DNA of 64,000 bases from Ga0077560 sp046330395 (GCA_046330395.1 JAXLSS010000012.1:26017-90016), one strand, 5' to 3'. Positions 52,493 through 60,941 are shown, numbered from the stretch's first letter. Notes: generated by a model from the sequence alone, not told the origin. Numbers and translations: made by a program.

Positions 52493-53539
52493 TCAGCCCG
52501 CGGATGTGGTCGGGCGATGGGACTCGGCCCAGGCGAGCGGTCCTTCGCTCCAGCCGCACCCATCGCGGATGGCGGGATCCACGTCCTCGGCGGCCGCGAT
52601 CCCCTCGTCGATGCACCGGCGCGCCTCGTCCAGCGCACCCTGGTAGTACCGGTCGGCCACCGCCCGTGCCGCGTCGTCAGGCTGGGCCTCCGGGGCGGGA
52701 CCCTCGAAGAAGCCCGCACCCGACTTGGCGCCCAGCCGGCCGGCATCGACCTGCACGGCGATGGCGCCGCCGTCGTCGTAGCGGTCACCGTAGGCGCGGG
52801 TGAGGTCCTTCTGCAGGTGACCCATGGTGTCCAGGCCGATGAGGTCGCCCAGCGCGAACGGCCCCATGGGGGCCGGGCCGCCGGCCACCACCGCGGCGTC
52901 CGCGGCGGCGATGTCGGCGCCACTGCGCGTGGCCTCCTTGTAGGCCTCCACCATGGCCCGCACCAGCACCCGGTTGACCAGGAAGCCCGGGCATTCCTGC
53001 ACGCGCACCGGGTTCTTGCCCAGCTCCTTGGCGAAGGCGACGATGGCCTCAACGGTGGCGGGGTCGGTGGTCTGGCCCTTCACCACCTCCACCAGGCGCA
53101 TGACGCTGGCGGGGTTGAAGAAGTGCATGCCCACGACCGCTCCGGGGCGCGTGGTGACCGCGGCCATCTCGCTGATGGACAGGCCCGAGGTGTTGGAGGC
53201 CAGGATGGCCCCGGCCGGCAGGTTCTGCTCCAGCCGCGTGAACACGCTCTTCTTGATGTCCATGATCTCGGGCACCGCCTCGATGCCCAGATCGCAGTCA
53301 CGCAGGTCGGCGTCCTCGCCGGTGGGCCGCACACGCGCCACGATGGCGTCGGCCTCCTCCTGGGTCATGCGACCACGTGCCACGCGGCGCGCGCAGATCT
53401 TGGCCACGTGGGCCACGCCGCGCTCCAGCGCCTCCGGCACCGAGTCGAACAGCACCACCTGCTTGCCGCCTGCGGCGCAGGCCTGGGCGATCTCGCTGCC
53501 CATGATGCCGGCACCCATCACCGCGATGCGCTCGATCAT
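52493..53539 (-). CDS. 3-hydroxyacyl-CoA (3-hydroxybutyryl-CoA) dehydrogenase
   Basis: 348 residues. NAD motif IAVMGAGIMGSEIAQACAAGG, catalytic-region SNTSGLSISEMAAVTTRPGAVVGMHFFNPASVMRLVEVV and GFLVNRVLVRAMVEA, typical HBD/FadB C-terminal half. It interconverts (S)-3-hydroxyacyl- and 3-ketoacyl-CoA. The C-terminal 70 residues are an Asp/Glu-rich extension. The start overlaps the hydratase-AAKP gene stop by 4 nt. In this PHA operon it may supply or drain 3-ketoacyl-CoA. Confidence 0.92.
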   Translation of the reverse strand: MIERIAVMGAGIMGSEIAQACAAGGKQVVLFDSVPEALERGVAHVAKICARRVARGRMTQEEADAIVARVRPTGEDADLRDCDLGIEAVPEIMDIKKSVFTRLEQNLPAGAILASNTSGLSISEMAAVTTRPGAVVGMHFFNPASVMRLVEVVKGQTTDPATVEAIVAFAKELGKNPVRVQECPGFLVNRVLVRAMVEAYKEATRSGADIAAADAAVVAGGPAPMGPFALGDLIGLDTMGHLQKDLTRAYGDRYDDGGAIAVQVDAGRLGAKSGAGFFEGPAPEAQPDDAARAVADRYYQGALDEARRCIDEGIAAAEDVDPAIRDGCGWSEGPLAWAESHRPTTSAG

Positions 53540-54486
53540 GACGCCTTCTTCTCCTCGTCCGGAGTGGCGGACCCGGCGGCGGGGGCCGGGGCGGCCTTGG
53601 GGGTGGCGGGCTTGGCGGCCGCCCGGCGGGGCGCCGGCTTGGCGGCGGCCTCGGGCTTGGCGGCCGGGGTGCGCGTGACGGTGGCGCGCCGCGGGGCGGG
53701 CTTCTTGGCGGCCGCCTTCGGCGCCGGCTTCGCGGCCGCGGGCTTCGCGGCGGCGGGCTTGGCGGCGGCGGGCTTGGCGGGTGCGGCGGCCGGCGCGGCG
53801 GCGGGCTTGGGCGCGTCCGCACGGCGCGGCATCACCATGGCCTCACCGACCAGCACCGGGGTGTCGCCGCGGGTGACCACGGTCTCCATCACCACGCGGC
53901 CCTTCTCGGCCACGATCTCCTTGACGGTGGCGGTGGCGGTGAGCTCGTCGCCGGGGAACACCGGGGCGGTCCAGCGCAGGGTCTGCGACATGTAGATCGC
54001 GCCGGGGCCGGGCAGCTTGGTGCCCAGCACCGCCGACACCAGGCCGCTGGTGAGGATGCCGTGCACCACCCGCCCCTTGAACGGCGAGGCCGCCGCCCAT
54101 TCGGCGTCCACGTGCGCCGGGTTGTCGTCGCCGGACAGCCGCGCGAACGCCTCCACGTCCTCCTGCGTGAAGGTCCGCGTGATGCTGGCGCTGTCACCCA
54201 CCGCCAGCTCGGCCACGGTCTTGCCCGGAGGGTACGTCGGGAACGGGGGCGGCGCGGGCGCGGCGGCTGCCGGTGCCGGCGGCGCCGGGGCCGGTGCGGG
54301 CGGCGGGCCGCCGGCCGGGACGTCGCCTGGGGTGGGCAGTGCGAAGACGGCGCCCATCGAGCGCGCCCACGAACGCGTCCAGGTGTTGATCATCTTCTGC
54401 CACGCCTCGATCGCCTTGGCGTCGGGAAGCAGCAGCGGGTCCATGGAGGCGGGGAAGCCGCCGGGGGGCGGTGTGGATGCGGACAT
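53536..54486 (-). CDS. MaoC/PhaJ-type enoyl-CoA hydratase with PhaF-like AAKP tail
   Basis: 316 residues. An N-terminal helix (about 22-50: PDAKAIEAWQKMINTWTRSW) and a Pro/Ala linker lead to a MaoC hotdog domain (about 85-215) with the R-hydratase motif LSGDDNPAHVDAEWA and GRVVHGILTSGLVSAVLG. From about residue 221 the protein is an Ala/Lys/Pro tail with repeated AAKP units and Arg pairs, like the histone H1-like DNA-binding tail of Pseudomonas PhaF. R-specific hydratases feed (R)-3-hydroxyacyl-CoA from beta-oxidation into PHA. The fusion of supply enzyme and nucleoid-binding tail is unusual and may place the enzyme at granules tethered to DNA. Confidence 0.88.
   Translation of the reverse strand: MSASTPPPGGFPASMDPLLLPDAKAIEAWQKMINTWTRSWARSMGAVFALPTPGDVPAGGPPPAPAPAPPAPAAAAPAPPPFPTYPPGKTVAELAVGDSASITRTFTQEDVEAFARLSGDDNPAHVDAEWAAASPFKGRVVHGILTSGLVSAVLGTKLPGPGAIYMSQTLRWTAPVFPGDELTATATVKEIVAEKGRVVMETVVTRGDTPVLVGEAMVMPRRADAPKPAAAPAAAPAKPAAAKPAAAKPAAAKPAPKAAAKKPAPRRATVTRTPAAKPEAAAKPAPRRAAAKPATPKAAPAPAAGSATPDEEKKAS
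53539..53826 (-). repeat. AAKP-type low-complexity repeat encoding the basic tail
   Basis: Codons for residues about 221-316 of the hydratase: short tandem units of Ala, Lys and Pro (AKPAAAKPAAAKP) with interspersed APRR. The GCx/AAG/CCx repetition makes it prone to slippage and length change. Confidence 0.8.
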
Positions 54487-54529
54487 CAGCGGGTCCTTGC
54501 GTCGTGGGGTGTGCGGGATCGGGTGGTGA

Positions 54530-55582
54530 TCATGCCGAGCGCTGCTCCAGCCATTCGGTGACGGCCGGCCACAGGGAGCGCCGTGCGCTGGAGCCGGCCA
54601 GCAGGCCCACGTGGCCCGCCGGGAGGTCCAGGTGCGTGGTGTCTGCGGACGACACCAGGCCCAGCAGCGGCGTGGACATGCCCGGAGGCACCAGGTGGTC
54701 GTTGGCCCCGGTCACCACCAGCAGCGATGCGGTGATGCCCGCCAGGTCCACGGGGCGCCCGCTCAGCGTGAGGGTGCCCTGCACGAGCCGGTTCTCCTGG
54801 TAGAACCAGCGGATCCACTGGGCGAAGGCGGCGCCGGGGAACGGCACCCCGTCGTTGACCCACTTGTGCATGGCCATCCAGGGGGTCATGTCGTGGCCCT
54901 CCATGGCGCGCTCCCACATGGCCACGGGGGTGGTGACGAAGTTGGTGACCGGCTTGAGCATGCGGTTGGCCAGGTCGATGAGGGTGCCGGGGACGTTGCC
55001 CAGCACGGCCGCGACGGCCTCGGGGTCCATGTGACGGGGGTCGGTCCAGCGGGAGAACACGCCGGCGTCGGAGAAGTCGACGGGGGTGGTGAGGGCCACC
55101 AGGTTGCGCACGCCCGCGGGCTCCAGCGCCGCGTGCATCACGGCGATGGTGCCGCCCATGCAGTACCCGAAGAGCGTGTACTCGTCCCCCGCCCCGGCGC
55201 GGCGCATGCGCTGCACGGCCTTCGGCAGGTGCTCGCACACCAGCTCGTCGAGCGTGACCCCGCGGTCCTCGGGGCCCGCCTCACCCCAGTCCAGCAGGAA
55301 GACGTCGAACCCGGCGTCCAGCAGGTGGCCAACGAAGCTGTTCTCGGGGCGCAGATCCATGATGTACGGCTGGTTGATCAGCGCGTACACCAGCAGCACC
55401 GGCACGCGGTGCCGGCGCGGCGCGGTGGGCCGGTACCGGTACAGCGTGGTCTTGTTGCGCGTCCACACCACGTCCTTGGGGCTGAGCCCCGTGGGCAGGT
55501 CCATCACGCCCATGCCGGACGGCCGGTCGCCCTCCCCGGCGGGTCCGGCGCGGTGATGCCCGTTGGTGGCGGTGGCGTCCAC
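54530..55582 (-). CDS. phaC: Class III-type PHA synthase catalytic subunit (PhaC)
   Basis: 350 residues, the short class III/IV form. Conserved: VPVLLVYALINQPYIMDLRPENSFVGHLLDAGFDVFLLDWG, the box YTLFGYCMGGTIAVMHAA with nucleophile Cys, LTTPVDFSDAG, FYQENRLVQGTL and LPAGHVGLLAGS with catalytic His. The gene lies 6 nt after a small helical subunit gene, as in phaEC/phaRC pairs. It polymerises short- or medium-chain 3-hydroxyacyl-CoA. A second, class I-like synthase lies four genes downstream. Confidence 0.93.
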   Translation of the reverse strand: MDATATNGHHRAGPAGEGDRPSGMGVMDLPTGLSPKDVVWTRNKTTLYRYRPTAPRRHRVPVLLVYALINQPYIMDLRPENSFVGHLLDAGFDVFLLDWGEAGPEDRGVTLDELVCEHLPKAVQRMRRAGAGDEYTLFGYCMGGTIAVMHAALEPAGVRNLVALTTPVDFSDAGVFSRWTDPRHMDPEAVAAVLGNVPGTLIDLANRMLKPVTNFVTTPVAMWERAMEGHDMTPWMAMHKWVNDGVPFPGAAFAQWIRWFYQENRLVQGTLTLSGRPVDLAGITASLLVVTGANDHLVPPGMSTPLLGLVSSADTTHLDLPAGHVGLLAGSSARRSLWPAVTEWLEQRSA

Positions 55583-55588
55583 GCCCGC

Positions 55589-55954
55589 CTAGCCGTTCGC
55601 GTCGATGGGGTCGCCCCGCCCCAGCGCGGCCTCGATGGCGTCCAGCCGCTGCACGATGGCGTGCGTGTGATCGGTGACCTCATCCACCTTGCGCTCGAGG
55701 TTGGCGATCAGCTGGGCCAGCCGGGCGATGTCGTCGATGGTGGGCAGGTCCAGCCGCCCCGCGGACACTCGCGAGGCGGCCCGCATCTGCTCCTGCATGT
55801 CCAGGTACTGCTGCAGCATCCGGCCCGAGTTCTCGGCGAACGCATCGCTGCCCACCCAGTCCTCCATCACCTTGGCCCAGCCCTCCATGGCCCGGTCGTA
55901 GGCCGCGCGCATCTGGCGGATCGCCTCGTCGGGCGACGGTGCGGCGCCGGTCAT
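55589..55954 (-). CDS. PHA synthase accessory subunit (PhaE/PhaR-like)
   Basis: 121 residues, helical: DEAIRQMRAAYDRAMEGWAKVMEDWVGSDAFAENSGRMLQQYLDMQEQMRA, then a C-terminal coiled coil (IARLAQLIANLERKVDEVTDHTHAIVQRLDAIEAAL). Matches the partner subunit of class III/IV synthases, which activates PhaC. Smaller than classic PhaE. Start overlaps the padR stop by 4 nt. Confidence 0.82.
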   Translation of the reverse strand: MTGAAPSPDEAIRQMRAAYDRAMEGWAKVMEDWVGSDAFAENSGRMLQQYLDMQEQMRAASRVSAGRLDLPTIDDIARLAQLIANLERKVDEVTDHTHAIVQRLDAIEAALGRGDPIDANG

Positions 55955-56391
55955 CGGGCGTCACGCGGTTCGTCGTCGTCGTCGCGTGAGGCCGCGTGGA
56001 GCTGGAAGAACTGGTCCAGCATGGTCTGGTAGGCCCGCAGCGAGCCCGCCCACATGTTGAGGTACACGCGGCCCGCGTCGGTGAGCGAGTACAGCCGCCG
56101 GGCCGGGCCGTCCTTGGAGGTGTCCCAGCCGGACATGACCAGCCCGTCGCGCTCCAGCTGGCGGAGGGTGCGGTACACGCTCCCCCGGTCGAGCGCCTCG
56201 AAGCCGAACTGGCTCATTCGCCGCATCAGCTCGTAGCCGTGGCTCTGCCACTGTTCGAGGGCCAGCAGGAGGAAGGGCTGGAGCCACATGCGCGGGCTCT
56301 GCGCCTCCTGACGGCGCCCGCGAGCGCCTCCGGCCTCCGCTCCGCCGTTGCCGTTTCTCTGTGGGCGTGTGCTGTCGCCGAGTTTCTCCAT
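55951..56391 (-). CDS. PadR-family transcriptional regulator of the PHA operon
   Basis: 146 residues from ATG 56391 (a GTG at 56406 is also in frame). Winged helix: WLQPFLLLALEQWQSHGYELMRRMSQFGFEALDRGSVYRTLRQLERDGLVMSGWD, then a C-terminal helix (AYQTMLDQFFQL) for dimerisation. First gene of the padR-phaE-phaC-hydratase-dehydrogenase-SDR-phaC run. Both candidate starts sit within or beside a palindrome with 10-bp arms, so it probably controls its own operon and the divergent crotonase-thiolase pair. Confidence 0.88.
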   Translation of the reverse strand: MEKLGDSTRPQRNGNGGAEAGGARGRRQEAQSPRMWLQPFLLLALEQWQSHGYELMRRMSQFGFEALDRGSVYRTLRQLERDGLVMSGWDTSKDGPARRLYSLTDAGRVYLNMWAGSLRAYQTMLDQFFQLHAASRDDDDEPRDAR

Positions 56392-56429
56392 AGGTGCAGT
56401 TTGCACCTATGAGAAATCAGGTGTCAAAT
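56389..56429 (+). promoter_or_regulatory. PadR operator (10-bp arms) and crotonase promoter
   Basis: CATAGGTGCA (56389-56398) and TGCACCTATG (56402-56411) are perfect complements around GTT. On the plus strand TTGCAC (56401-56406), 17 nt and TCAAAT (56424-56429) form a plausible promoter whose -35 box lies inside the right arm. Confidence 0.75.
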
Positions 56430-56467
56430 ACGCGTGGGAGATCCGTACACCGATCTGGAGGACCAGC

Positions 56468-57241
56468 GTGTCCGTGGACATCGAACGTCGCGACGCGGTC
56501 GCGATCATCACCCTCAACCGTCCGGAGGCGCTCAACGCGATGTCCCCGGAGCAGCTGGACGGTTTGGAGGAGCGTCTTCGGGAGGCCGACGCCGATCCCG
56601 CCATCGGCGCCATCGTGCTCACCGGTGCCGGGGCCAAGGCGTTCTGTGCCGGTGCCGACATCGGGCACATGCGCGAGGCCGGCCCGGAGGAGGCGCGCGC
56701 ATTCGCCCTCCGAGGGCACGCGCTGGCCAACCTCATCGAGCGCATGGACACCCCCGTGGTGGCCGCCGTCAACGGTTTCGCCCTGGGTGGCGGCTGTGAG
56801 ATGGCGCTCGCCTGCGACGTGCGCGTGGCATCCGAGACCGCGCGCTTCTCGCAGCCCGAGATCACGCTGGGCATCCTGCCGGGCTGGGGCGGCACCCAGC
56901 GCCTGGCGCGCGCCACGTCCATCGGCTTCGCCAAGGAGCTGATCCTGACCGGCCGGATGGTGAAGGCCGACGAGGCACTCAAACACGGGCTGATCACCCA
57001 CGTGTTCCCCGCCGAGGAGCTGCTGGACGGTGCGCTGGAGCTGGCGCAGTCCATCGCCAAGCAGCCGGCGTGGGCCGCCGCGGCCGCCAAGCGCATGTGC
57101 AACCTCGCGCTGGGCGGCGACAACGCCGAGGCCCTGGCGCGCGAGGTGGACACCTTCGCCATGGCCTTCACCACGGCCGACCAGCGGGAGGGCATGGCCG
57201 CCTTCCTGGAGAAGCGCCCCGCGAAGTTCGCACGCGGCTGA
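56468..57241 (+). CDS. Enoyl-CoA hydratase/isomerase (crotonase family)
   Basis: 257 residues from a GTG with GGAGG 7 nt upstream. Crotonase motifs: IITLNRPEALNAMS, GAKAFCAGADIGHM (oxyanion hole), VAAVNGFALGGGCEMALACDVRVAS, FSQPEITLGILPGWGGTQRLARATS with both catalytic Glu positions (GCE and PE). Hydrates enoyl-CoA to the (S)-3-hydroxyacyl-CoA. It precedes the thiolase gene by 31 nt; with the dehydrogenase of the opposite operon these complete a beta-oxidation cycle. Confidence 0.93.
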   Translation: MSVDIERRDAVAIITLNRPEALNAMSPEQLDGLEERLREADADPAIGAIVLTGAGAKAFCAGADIGHMREAGPEEARAFALRGHALANLIERMDTPVVAAVNGFALGGGCEMALACDVRVASETARFSQPEITLGILPGWGGTQRLARATSIGFAKELILTGRMVKADEALKHGLITHVFPAEELLDGALELAQSIAKQPAWAAAAAKRMCNLALGGDNAEALAREVDTFAMAFTTADQREGMAAFLEKRPAKFARG

Positions 57242-57272
57242 CACCCCCGACCCGACGACAGGTGACACGACC

Positions 57273-58439
57273 ATGAACGACGCAGTGATTGTGGGTGCGG
57301 TGCGGACCCCGGTGGGGCGCCGCAAGGGCATGCTCTCCGGGTGGCACCCCGCCGAGATGCTGGGCCACGTGCTGAGGGGCCTGGTGGAGCGCACCGGCAT
57401 CGACCCCGCACTGGTCGACGACGTGCTGGTGGGGTGCCTGGACCAGGTGGGCGAGCAGGCCATCAACATCGGTCGCAACGGCGTGCTGGCCGCGGGGTTC
57501 CCGGTGAGCGTGCCCGCCACCACCATCGACCGTCAGTGCGGCAGCTCCCAGCAGGCCGCGCACTTCGCGGCCCAGGGCGTGATGTGCGGCGCCTACGACC
57601 TGGTGATCGCCGCGGGCGTGGAGTCGATGACGCGCGTGCCCATGTGGGCCAACGCGCCCAACCCCGCGGAGGCCTACGGCCCGTCCATGCGGGCGCGTTT
57701 CGGGATGGCACCCGACACCATCATCGACCAGGGCGAGTCCGGCGAGATGATGGCCGAGCGCTGGAACCTCACCCGCGCCGAGCTGGACGCCTTCGCCCAG
57801 CAGTCGCACCACCGCGCGGACATGGCCACCAAGGAGGGCCGCTTCCAGGAGCAGATCATCCCGATCGAAGCCGAGAAGGATGGTGAGCGCTGGACCGCCA
57901 CGGTGGACGAGGGCATCCGCCCCGACACCACGGTGGAGGGTCTGGGCGGCCTGCGCACGCCCTTCCGCGACAACGGCGTGCTCACCGCCGGCAACTCCTC
58001 GCAGATCAGCGACGGCGCCGCGGCGCTGCTGATCGCCTCGCCCGAGACCGCCGCGCGGCTGGGGCTGACCCCCATGGCCCGCTTCCACGCGTTCGGCCTG
58101 GGCGGGGTCGATCCGATCCTGGGGCTGTCCGGCCCGATCCCCAGCACCCAGAACGCCCTGAAGCGCGGGCATCTCACCCTGGACGAGATCGGCCTGTTCG
58201 AGGTGAGCGAGGCCTTCGCCTCGGTGCCGCTGGCCTGGGGCCATGAGCTGGGCGTGGACATGGCGCGCGTGAACGTCAACGGCGGCGCCATCGCCCTGGG
58301 CCACCCCCTGGGGGCCAGCGGTGCCCGGCTGATGACCACCCTGGTGCACGAGATGCGCCGCACCGGCACCCGGTACGGGCTGCAGACCATGTGCGAGGGC
58401 GGCGGCATGGGCAACGCCACCATCCTGGAGCTGCTCTAG
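57273..58439 (+). CDS. phaA: Acetyl-CoA acetyltransferase / 3-ketoacyl-CoA thiolase
   Basis: 388 residues. Thiolase residues: acyl-accepting Cys in TIDRQCGSSQQAAHFAAQ, NVNGGAIALGHPLGASGAR with His, and the second Cys in QTMCEGGGMGNATILELL. VGAVRTPVGRRKGMLSG start is typical. Either condenses two acetyl-CoA for PHA or cleaves 3-ketoacyl-CoA. Variant QCGSS is common in degradative thiolases, so direction is uncertain. Followed by a strong hairpin. Confidence 0.92.
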   Translation: MNDAVIVGAVRTPVGRRKGMLSGWHPAEMLGHVLRGLVERTGIDPALVDDVLVGCLDQVGEQAINIGRNGVLAAGFPVSVPATTIDRQCGSSQQAAHFAAQGVMCGAYDLVIAAGVESMTRVPMWANAPNPAEAYGPSMRARFGMAPDTIIDQGESGEMMAERWNLTRAELDAFAQQSHHRADMATKEGRFQEQIIPIEAEKDGERWTATVDEGIRPDTTVEGLGGLRTPFRDNGVLTAGNSSQISDGAAALLIASPETAARLGLTPMARFHAFGLGGVDPILGLSGPIPSTQNALKRGHLTLDEIGLFEVSEAFASVPLAWGHELGVDMARVNVNGGAIALGHPLGASGARLMTTLVHEMRRTGTRYGLQTMCEGGGMGNATILELL

Positions 58440-58453
58440 GAGCCGGCGCGCGG

Positions 58454-58485
58454 GGTGGGCGGCGTCGTGCTGGCCGCCGCCCACC
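58454..58485 (+). terminator. Terminator after the thiolase
   Basis: GGTGGGCGGC (58454-58463) and GCCGCCCACC (58476-58485) form a 10-bp stem with a 12-nt loop, 14 nt after the stop. The interval 58486-58770 contains no gene; it holds the regulatory dyads listed next and a hairpin GGGGGTCAC/GTGACCCCC (58689-58697 and 58718-58726). Confidence 0.65.
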
Positions 58486-58622
58486 GACGCGACGCGCGGA
58501 TGTGACCGGAGCGGAGCGCGGACCGGTGAGGTCCGCGGCCGCCCCGGCCGCTGAGCGGGGCAAGAGGGTACCGCCGCTCGGAACGCCCCGAGGGGCGTGT
58601 GAGGTGGTGTCAGCGGGCGGCT

Positions 58623-58683
58623 GACAACGTTTTCTCCTCATCCGTGACTCTATTCCCCGTCTCACGATGGTTGCAAGCGCAAC
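58623..58683 (+). promoter_or_regulatory. LacI-type operator candidates upstream of the lacI-family gene
   Basis: GACAACGTTTTC (58623-58634) is a near-palindrome centred on AACGTT, the common LacI/GalR core. GTTGC-AAGC-GCAAC (58670-58683) is a second dyad 36 bp further on. Both lie 90-150 bp before the regulator start, so autoregulation with two sites is plausible. Confidence 0.45.
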
Positions 58684-58770
58684 ATGCCGGGGGTCACCGC
58701 CGGATCGCCCAGCGGCAGTGACCCCCGACATTCGTGCACGCTCCGGCGAAACCGGGGTATGGTCGCGGTG

Positions 58771-59820
58771 GTGCCCCACCCCCTCTCCAGCGAACGTGCC
58801 CGCAGGCCCACCATGCGCGATGTGGCGCGCGTGGCCGGGGTGAGCCTCAGCACCGTCTCACGCGTGGTGAACGGCAGCGTGCCGGTGAACGACGAGCTGG
58901 CCCGGCGCGTGCAGCGTTCGGTGGAGCTGCTGGGATACCGCCCCGACGCCACCGCCAGCTCCCTGCGCCGCGCGGACCGCGCCAGCATGTCCATCGGCCT
59001 GGTGGTGGAGGACGTGGCCAACGCCTTCTTCCGCTCGGTGTACCGGGGCATCGAGGACGTGGCACGCACACGCGGCGTGCTGACCCTGGTGGGCAGTTCG
59101 GATGCCGACCCCGACCGTGAACGCGAGCTCACCCAGGCCTTCCTGAGCCGCCGCGTGGACGGCCTGGTGGTGGCACCCGCCGGCCGCGACCAGTCGTACC
59201 TGGCGCGCGACCGCGAGGACGGAGTGGCCCTGGTGTTCGTGGACCGCCCACCCGGATTCATCGACGCGGACGTGGTGGTGAGCGACAACCGCGGGGGCGC
59301 CGCCGGCGGCGTGACGCACCTGATCGCCGCGGGGCACCGCCGCATCGGCTTCGTCGGCGATGAGGACACCCTGTTCACCGCACGTGAACGCCTGGCGGGC
59401 TACCGGGACGCGCTGTCACTGGCGGGGGTTGGCGAGGACCCCGAGCTGGTGGTGATGGGGACCCGGGCGTCGCCGGTGGCGGGAGCGGCCGTGGCCCGCC
59501 TGCTGGACCTGCCCGACCCGCCCACGGCCGTCTTCACCGCCCGTAACACCATCACCGTGGACGCCCTCTATGTGCTGCGCGCCCGCGGCATGGCGCACCG
59601 TGTGGGCCTGGTGGGGTTCGACGACATCGACCTGGCCGACCTCGTGGACCCCGGCATCACCGTGGTGGCGCAGGACACATCGGCTCTGGGGGCACGAGCC
59701 GCGCAACTGTTGTTCGCCCGCCTGGACGGGTACGCCGGCATCCCGCAGCAGGTCGTGCTGCCCACCCGCCTCCTCGCGCGTGGCTCCGGTGAGATCCCCC
59801 CGCCACCGGTGCGCCGCTGA
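58771..59820 (+). CDS. LacI/GalR-family transcriptional regulator
   Basis: 349 residues from GTG 58771, which has TATGGT (58758-58763) 7 nt upstream; ATG 58759 is an alternative that overlaps that hexamer. HTH and hinge: TMRDVARVAGVSLSTVSRVVNGSVPVNDELARRV and YRPDATASSLRR. Periplasmic-binding-protein-like core: SIGLVVEDVANAFFRSVYRGIE, HLIAAGHRRIGFVGD and VGLVGFDDIDLADLVDPGITVV. No sugar-use gene is adjacent, so the target is not evident. Confidence 0.9.
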   Translation: MPHPLSSERARRPTMRDVARVAGVSLSTVSRVVNGSVPVNDELARRVQRSVELLGYRPDATASSLRRADRASMSIGLVVEDVANAFFRSVYRGIEDVARTRGVLTLVGSSDADPDRERELTQAFLSRRVDGLVVAPAGRDQSYLARDREDGVALVFVDRPPGFIDADVVVSDNRGGAAGGVTHLIAAGHRRIGFVGDEDTLFTARERLAGYRDALSLAGVGEDPELVVMGTRASPVAGAAVARLLDLPDPPTAVFTARNTITVDALYVLRARGMAHRVGLVGFDDIDLADLVDPGITVVAQDTSALGARAAQLLFARLDGYAGIPQQVVLPTRLLARGSGEIPPPPVRR

Positions 59821-59909
59821 CCGGCGGCCGCGGGCCAGAAGCTGTGTAATTCATCTATTCAGGCAGAAACGGTGTCACCCTCTCGGCGTGAACGGCCGAC
59901 AAAGGGGTC

Positions 59910-60428
59910 ATGCCGCGCCCGCGTTCGCTCCTCGCCGCCGCCGCGATCATGTCGCTGGTGGCGGTTCCGGCAGGAGCACAGACCAGCAACGCCCCGCAGC
60001 CCCCCGCCAACGCCACCACCACGGTGAGCATCGAGCGCGCGGTTGCCAAGCAGATCAACGCCTTCCGGGCGCGTCACCACCGCGCGCCGGTGCGCACCAA
60101 CGTCAAGCTGGTGGCCGCCGCGCGGGATCACAGCGCGTGGATGGCCGCCACGGGCCTGTTCCAGCACGAGGGCCCCAACGGCCAGCAGTTCTGGCAGCGC
60201 CTGGTGGCCCATGGCGTGAACGCCAACATCCGCATGAGCGAGAACATCGCCATGACCGACGGCGTGGGCTGCCCGCCCGACACCGCCGCTCAGCTGGTGC
60301 GGATGTGGATCAACAGCCCGGAGCACCTGCGCAACATCATGGACCCCAAGGTGCACTTCACCGGGGTCGGCATCGCCGTGGTGGGCGGCTGCGACCAGCT
60401 GTACGCCACCGCCGACTACTCCGGCTGA
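59910..60428 (+). CDS. Secreted CAP-domain (SCP/PR-1-like) protein
   Basis: 172 residues. Signal peptide (SLLAAAAIMSLVAVPAGAQT), then a CAP domain: VAKQINAFRARHHRAPVRTNVKLVAAARDHSAWMAA, FQHEGPNG, SENIAM and LVRMWINSPEHLRNIMDPKVHFTGVGIAV. The CAP cavity His and Glu residues (H in FQHEG, E in SENIA, H in PEHLRNI) are present. Two Cys (GVGC, GGC) may form a disulfide. Bacterial CAP proteins are exported, with roles ranging from lipid binding to cell-wall or germination functions; none can be assigned. Confidence 0.9.
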   Translation: MPRPRSLLAAAAIMSLVAVPAGAQTSNAPQPPANATTTVSIERAVAKQINAFRARHHRAPVRTNVKLVAAARDHSAWMAATGLFQHEGPNGQQFWQRLVAHGVNANIRMSENIAMTDGVGCPPDTAAQLVRMWINSPEHLRNIMDPKVHFTGVGIAVVGGCDQLYATADYSG

Positions 60429-60509
60429 GTTTCCCACGACAGCGACCGCGGGGCGGGGTCCGTGCCCCCCGCTCCCATCGGTCGGTTCAGCCTGGAATCC
60501 GTCGTGGGA

Positions 60510-60827
60510 TCAGGCGTTGAAGCTCTTGCCGCAGCCGCAGGCGCCCGTGGCGTTGGGGTTGTGGATCACGAAGCCGGCGCCCTGGAAGCTCTCCTCGTAG
60601 TCCACCTCGGCCCCCAGCAGGTAGGGCAGGCTGAGCCGGTCGATGATGACGCTGGCCCCGTGGGCCTCCACCACCTCGTCACCGTCGTGGGCGGTGCCCA
60701 GCGACAGGGAGTACTCGAAGCCCGAGCAGCCGCCCTGGATGACCTCCAGACGCAGGCCTGAGGCCTGCGGGTCCTGCTGTACGAGCTCCTGCAGCTGGCG
60801 GGCCGCGTTGGCGGTGAGGGTGACCAT
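60510..60827 (-). CDS. erpA: A-type iron-sulfur carrier (ErpA/IscA family)
   Basis: 105 residues. The three cluster-binding Cys are in QGGCSGFEYSL and ACGCGKSFNA, with VTLTANAARQLQELV at the start and VIIDRLSLPYLLGAEVDY before the C-terminal pair. Receives and inserts Fe-S clusters into apoproteins. Single gene; the 80 nt on its 3' side hold no gene. Confidence 0.94.
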   Translation of the reverse strand: MVTLTANAARQLQELVQQDPQASGLRLEVIQGGCSGFEYSLSLGTAHDGDEVVEAHGASVIIDRLSLPYLLGAEVDYEESFQGAGFVIHNPNATGACGCGKSFNA

Positions 60828-60941
60828 GCGCGCACCTTCCCGGGTCGGTTCCGTTGTCTCTGAGTGTGGCAGCGGATCACGGTGCGGGCAAGTTGGTTCG
60901 CCGGTTCACCATCGCCTGGCCCCGGATGGCCGGACACCCGG

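Noticed and set aside
58684..58770. Longer N-terminus of the LacI-family regulator from an ATG at 58684
   Set aside because: The extra 29 residues would be encoded across a strong hairpin and resemble no LacI N-terminus; the HTH starts a few residues after GTG 58771.
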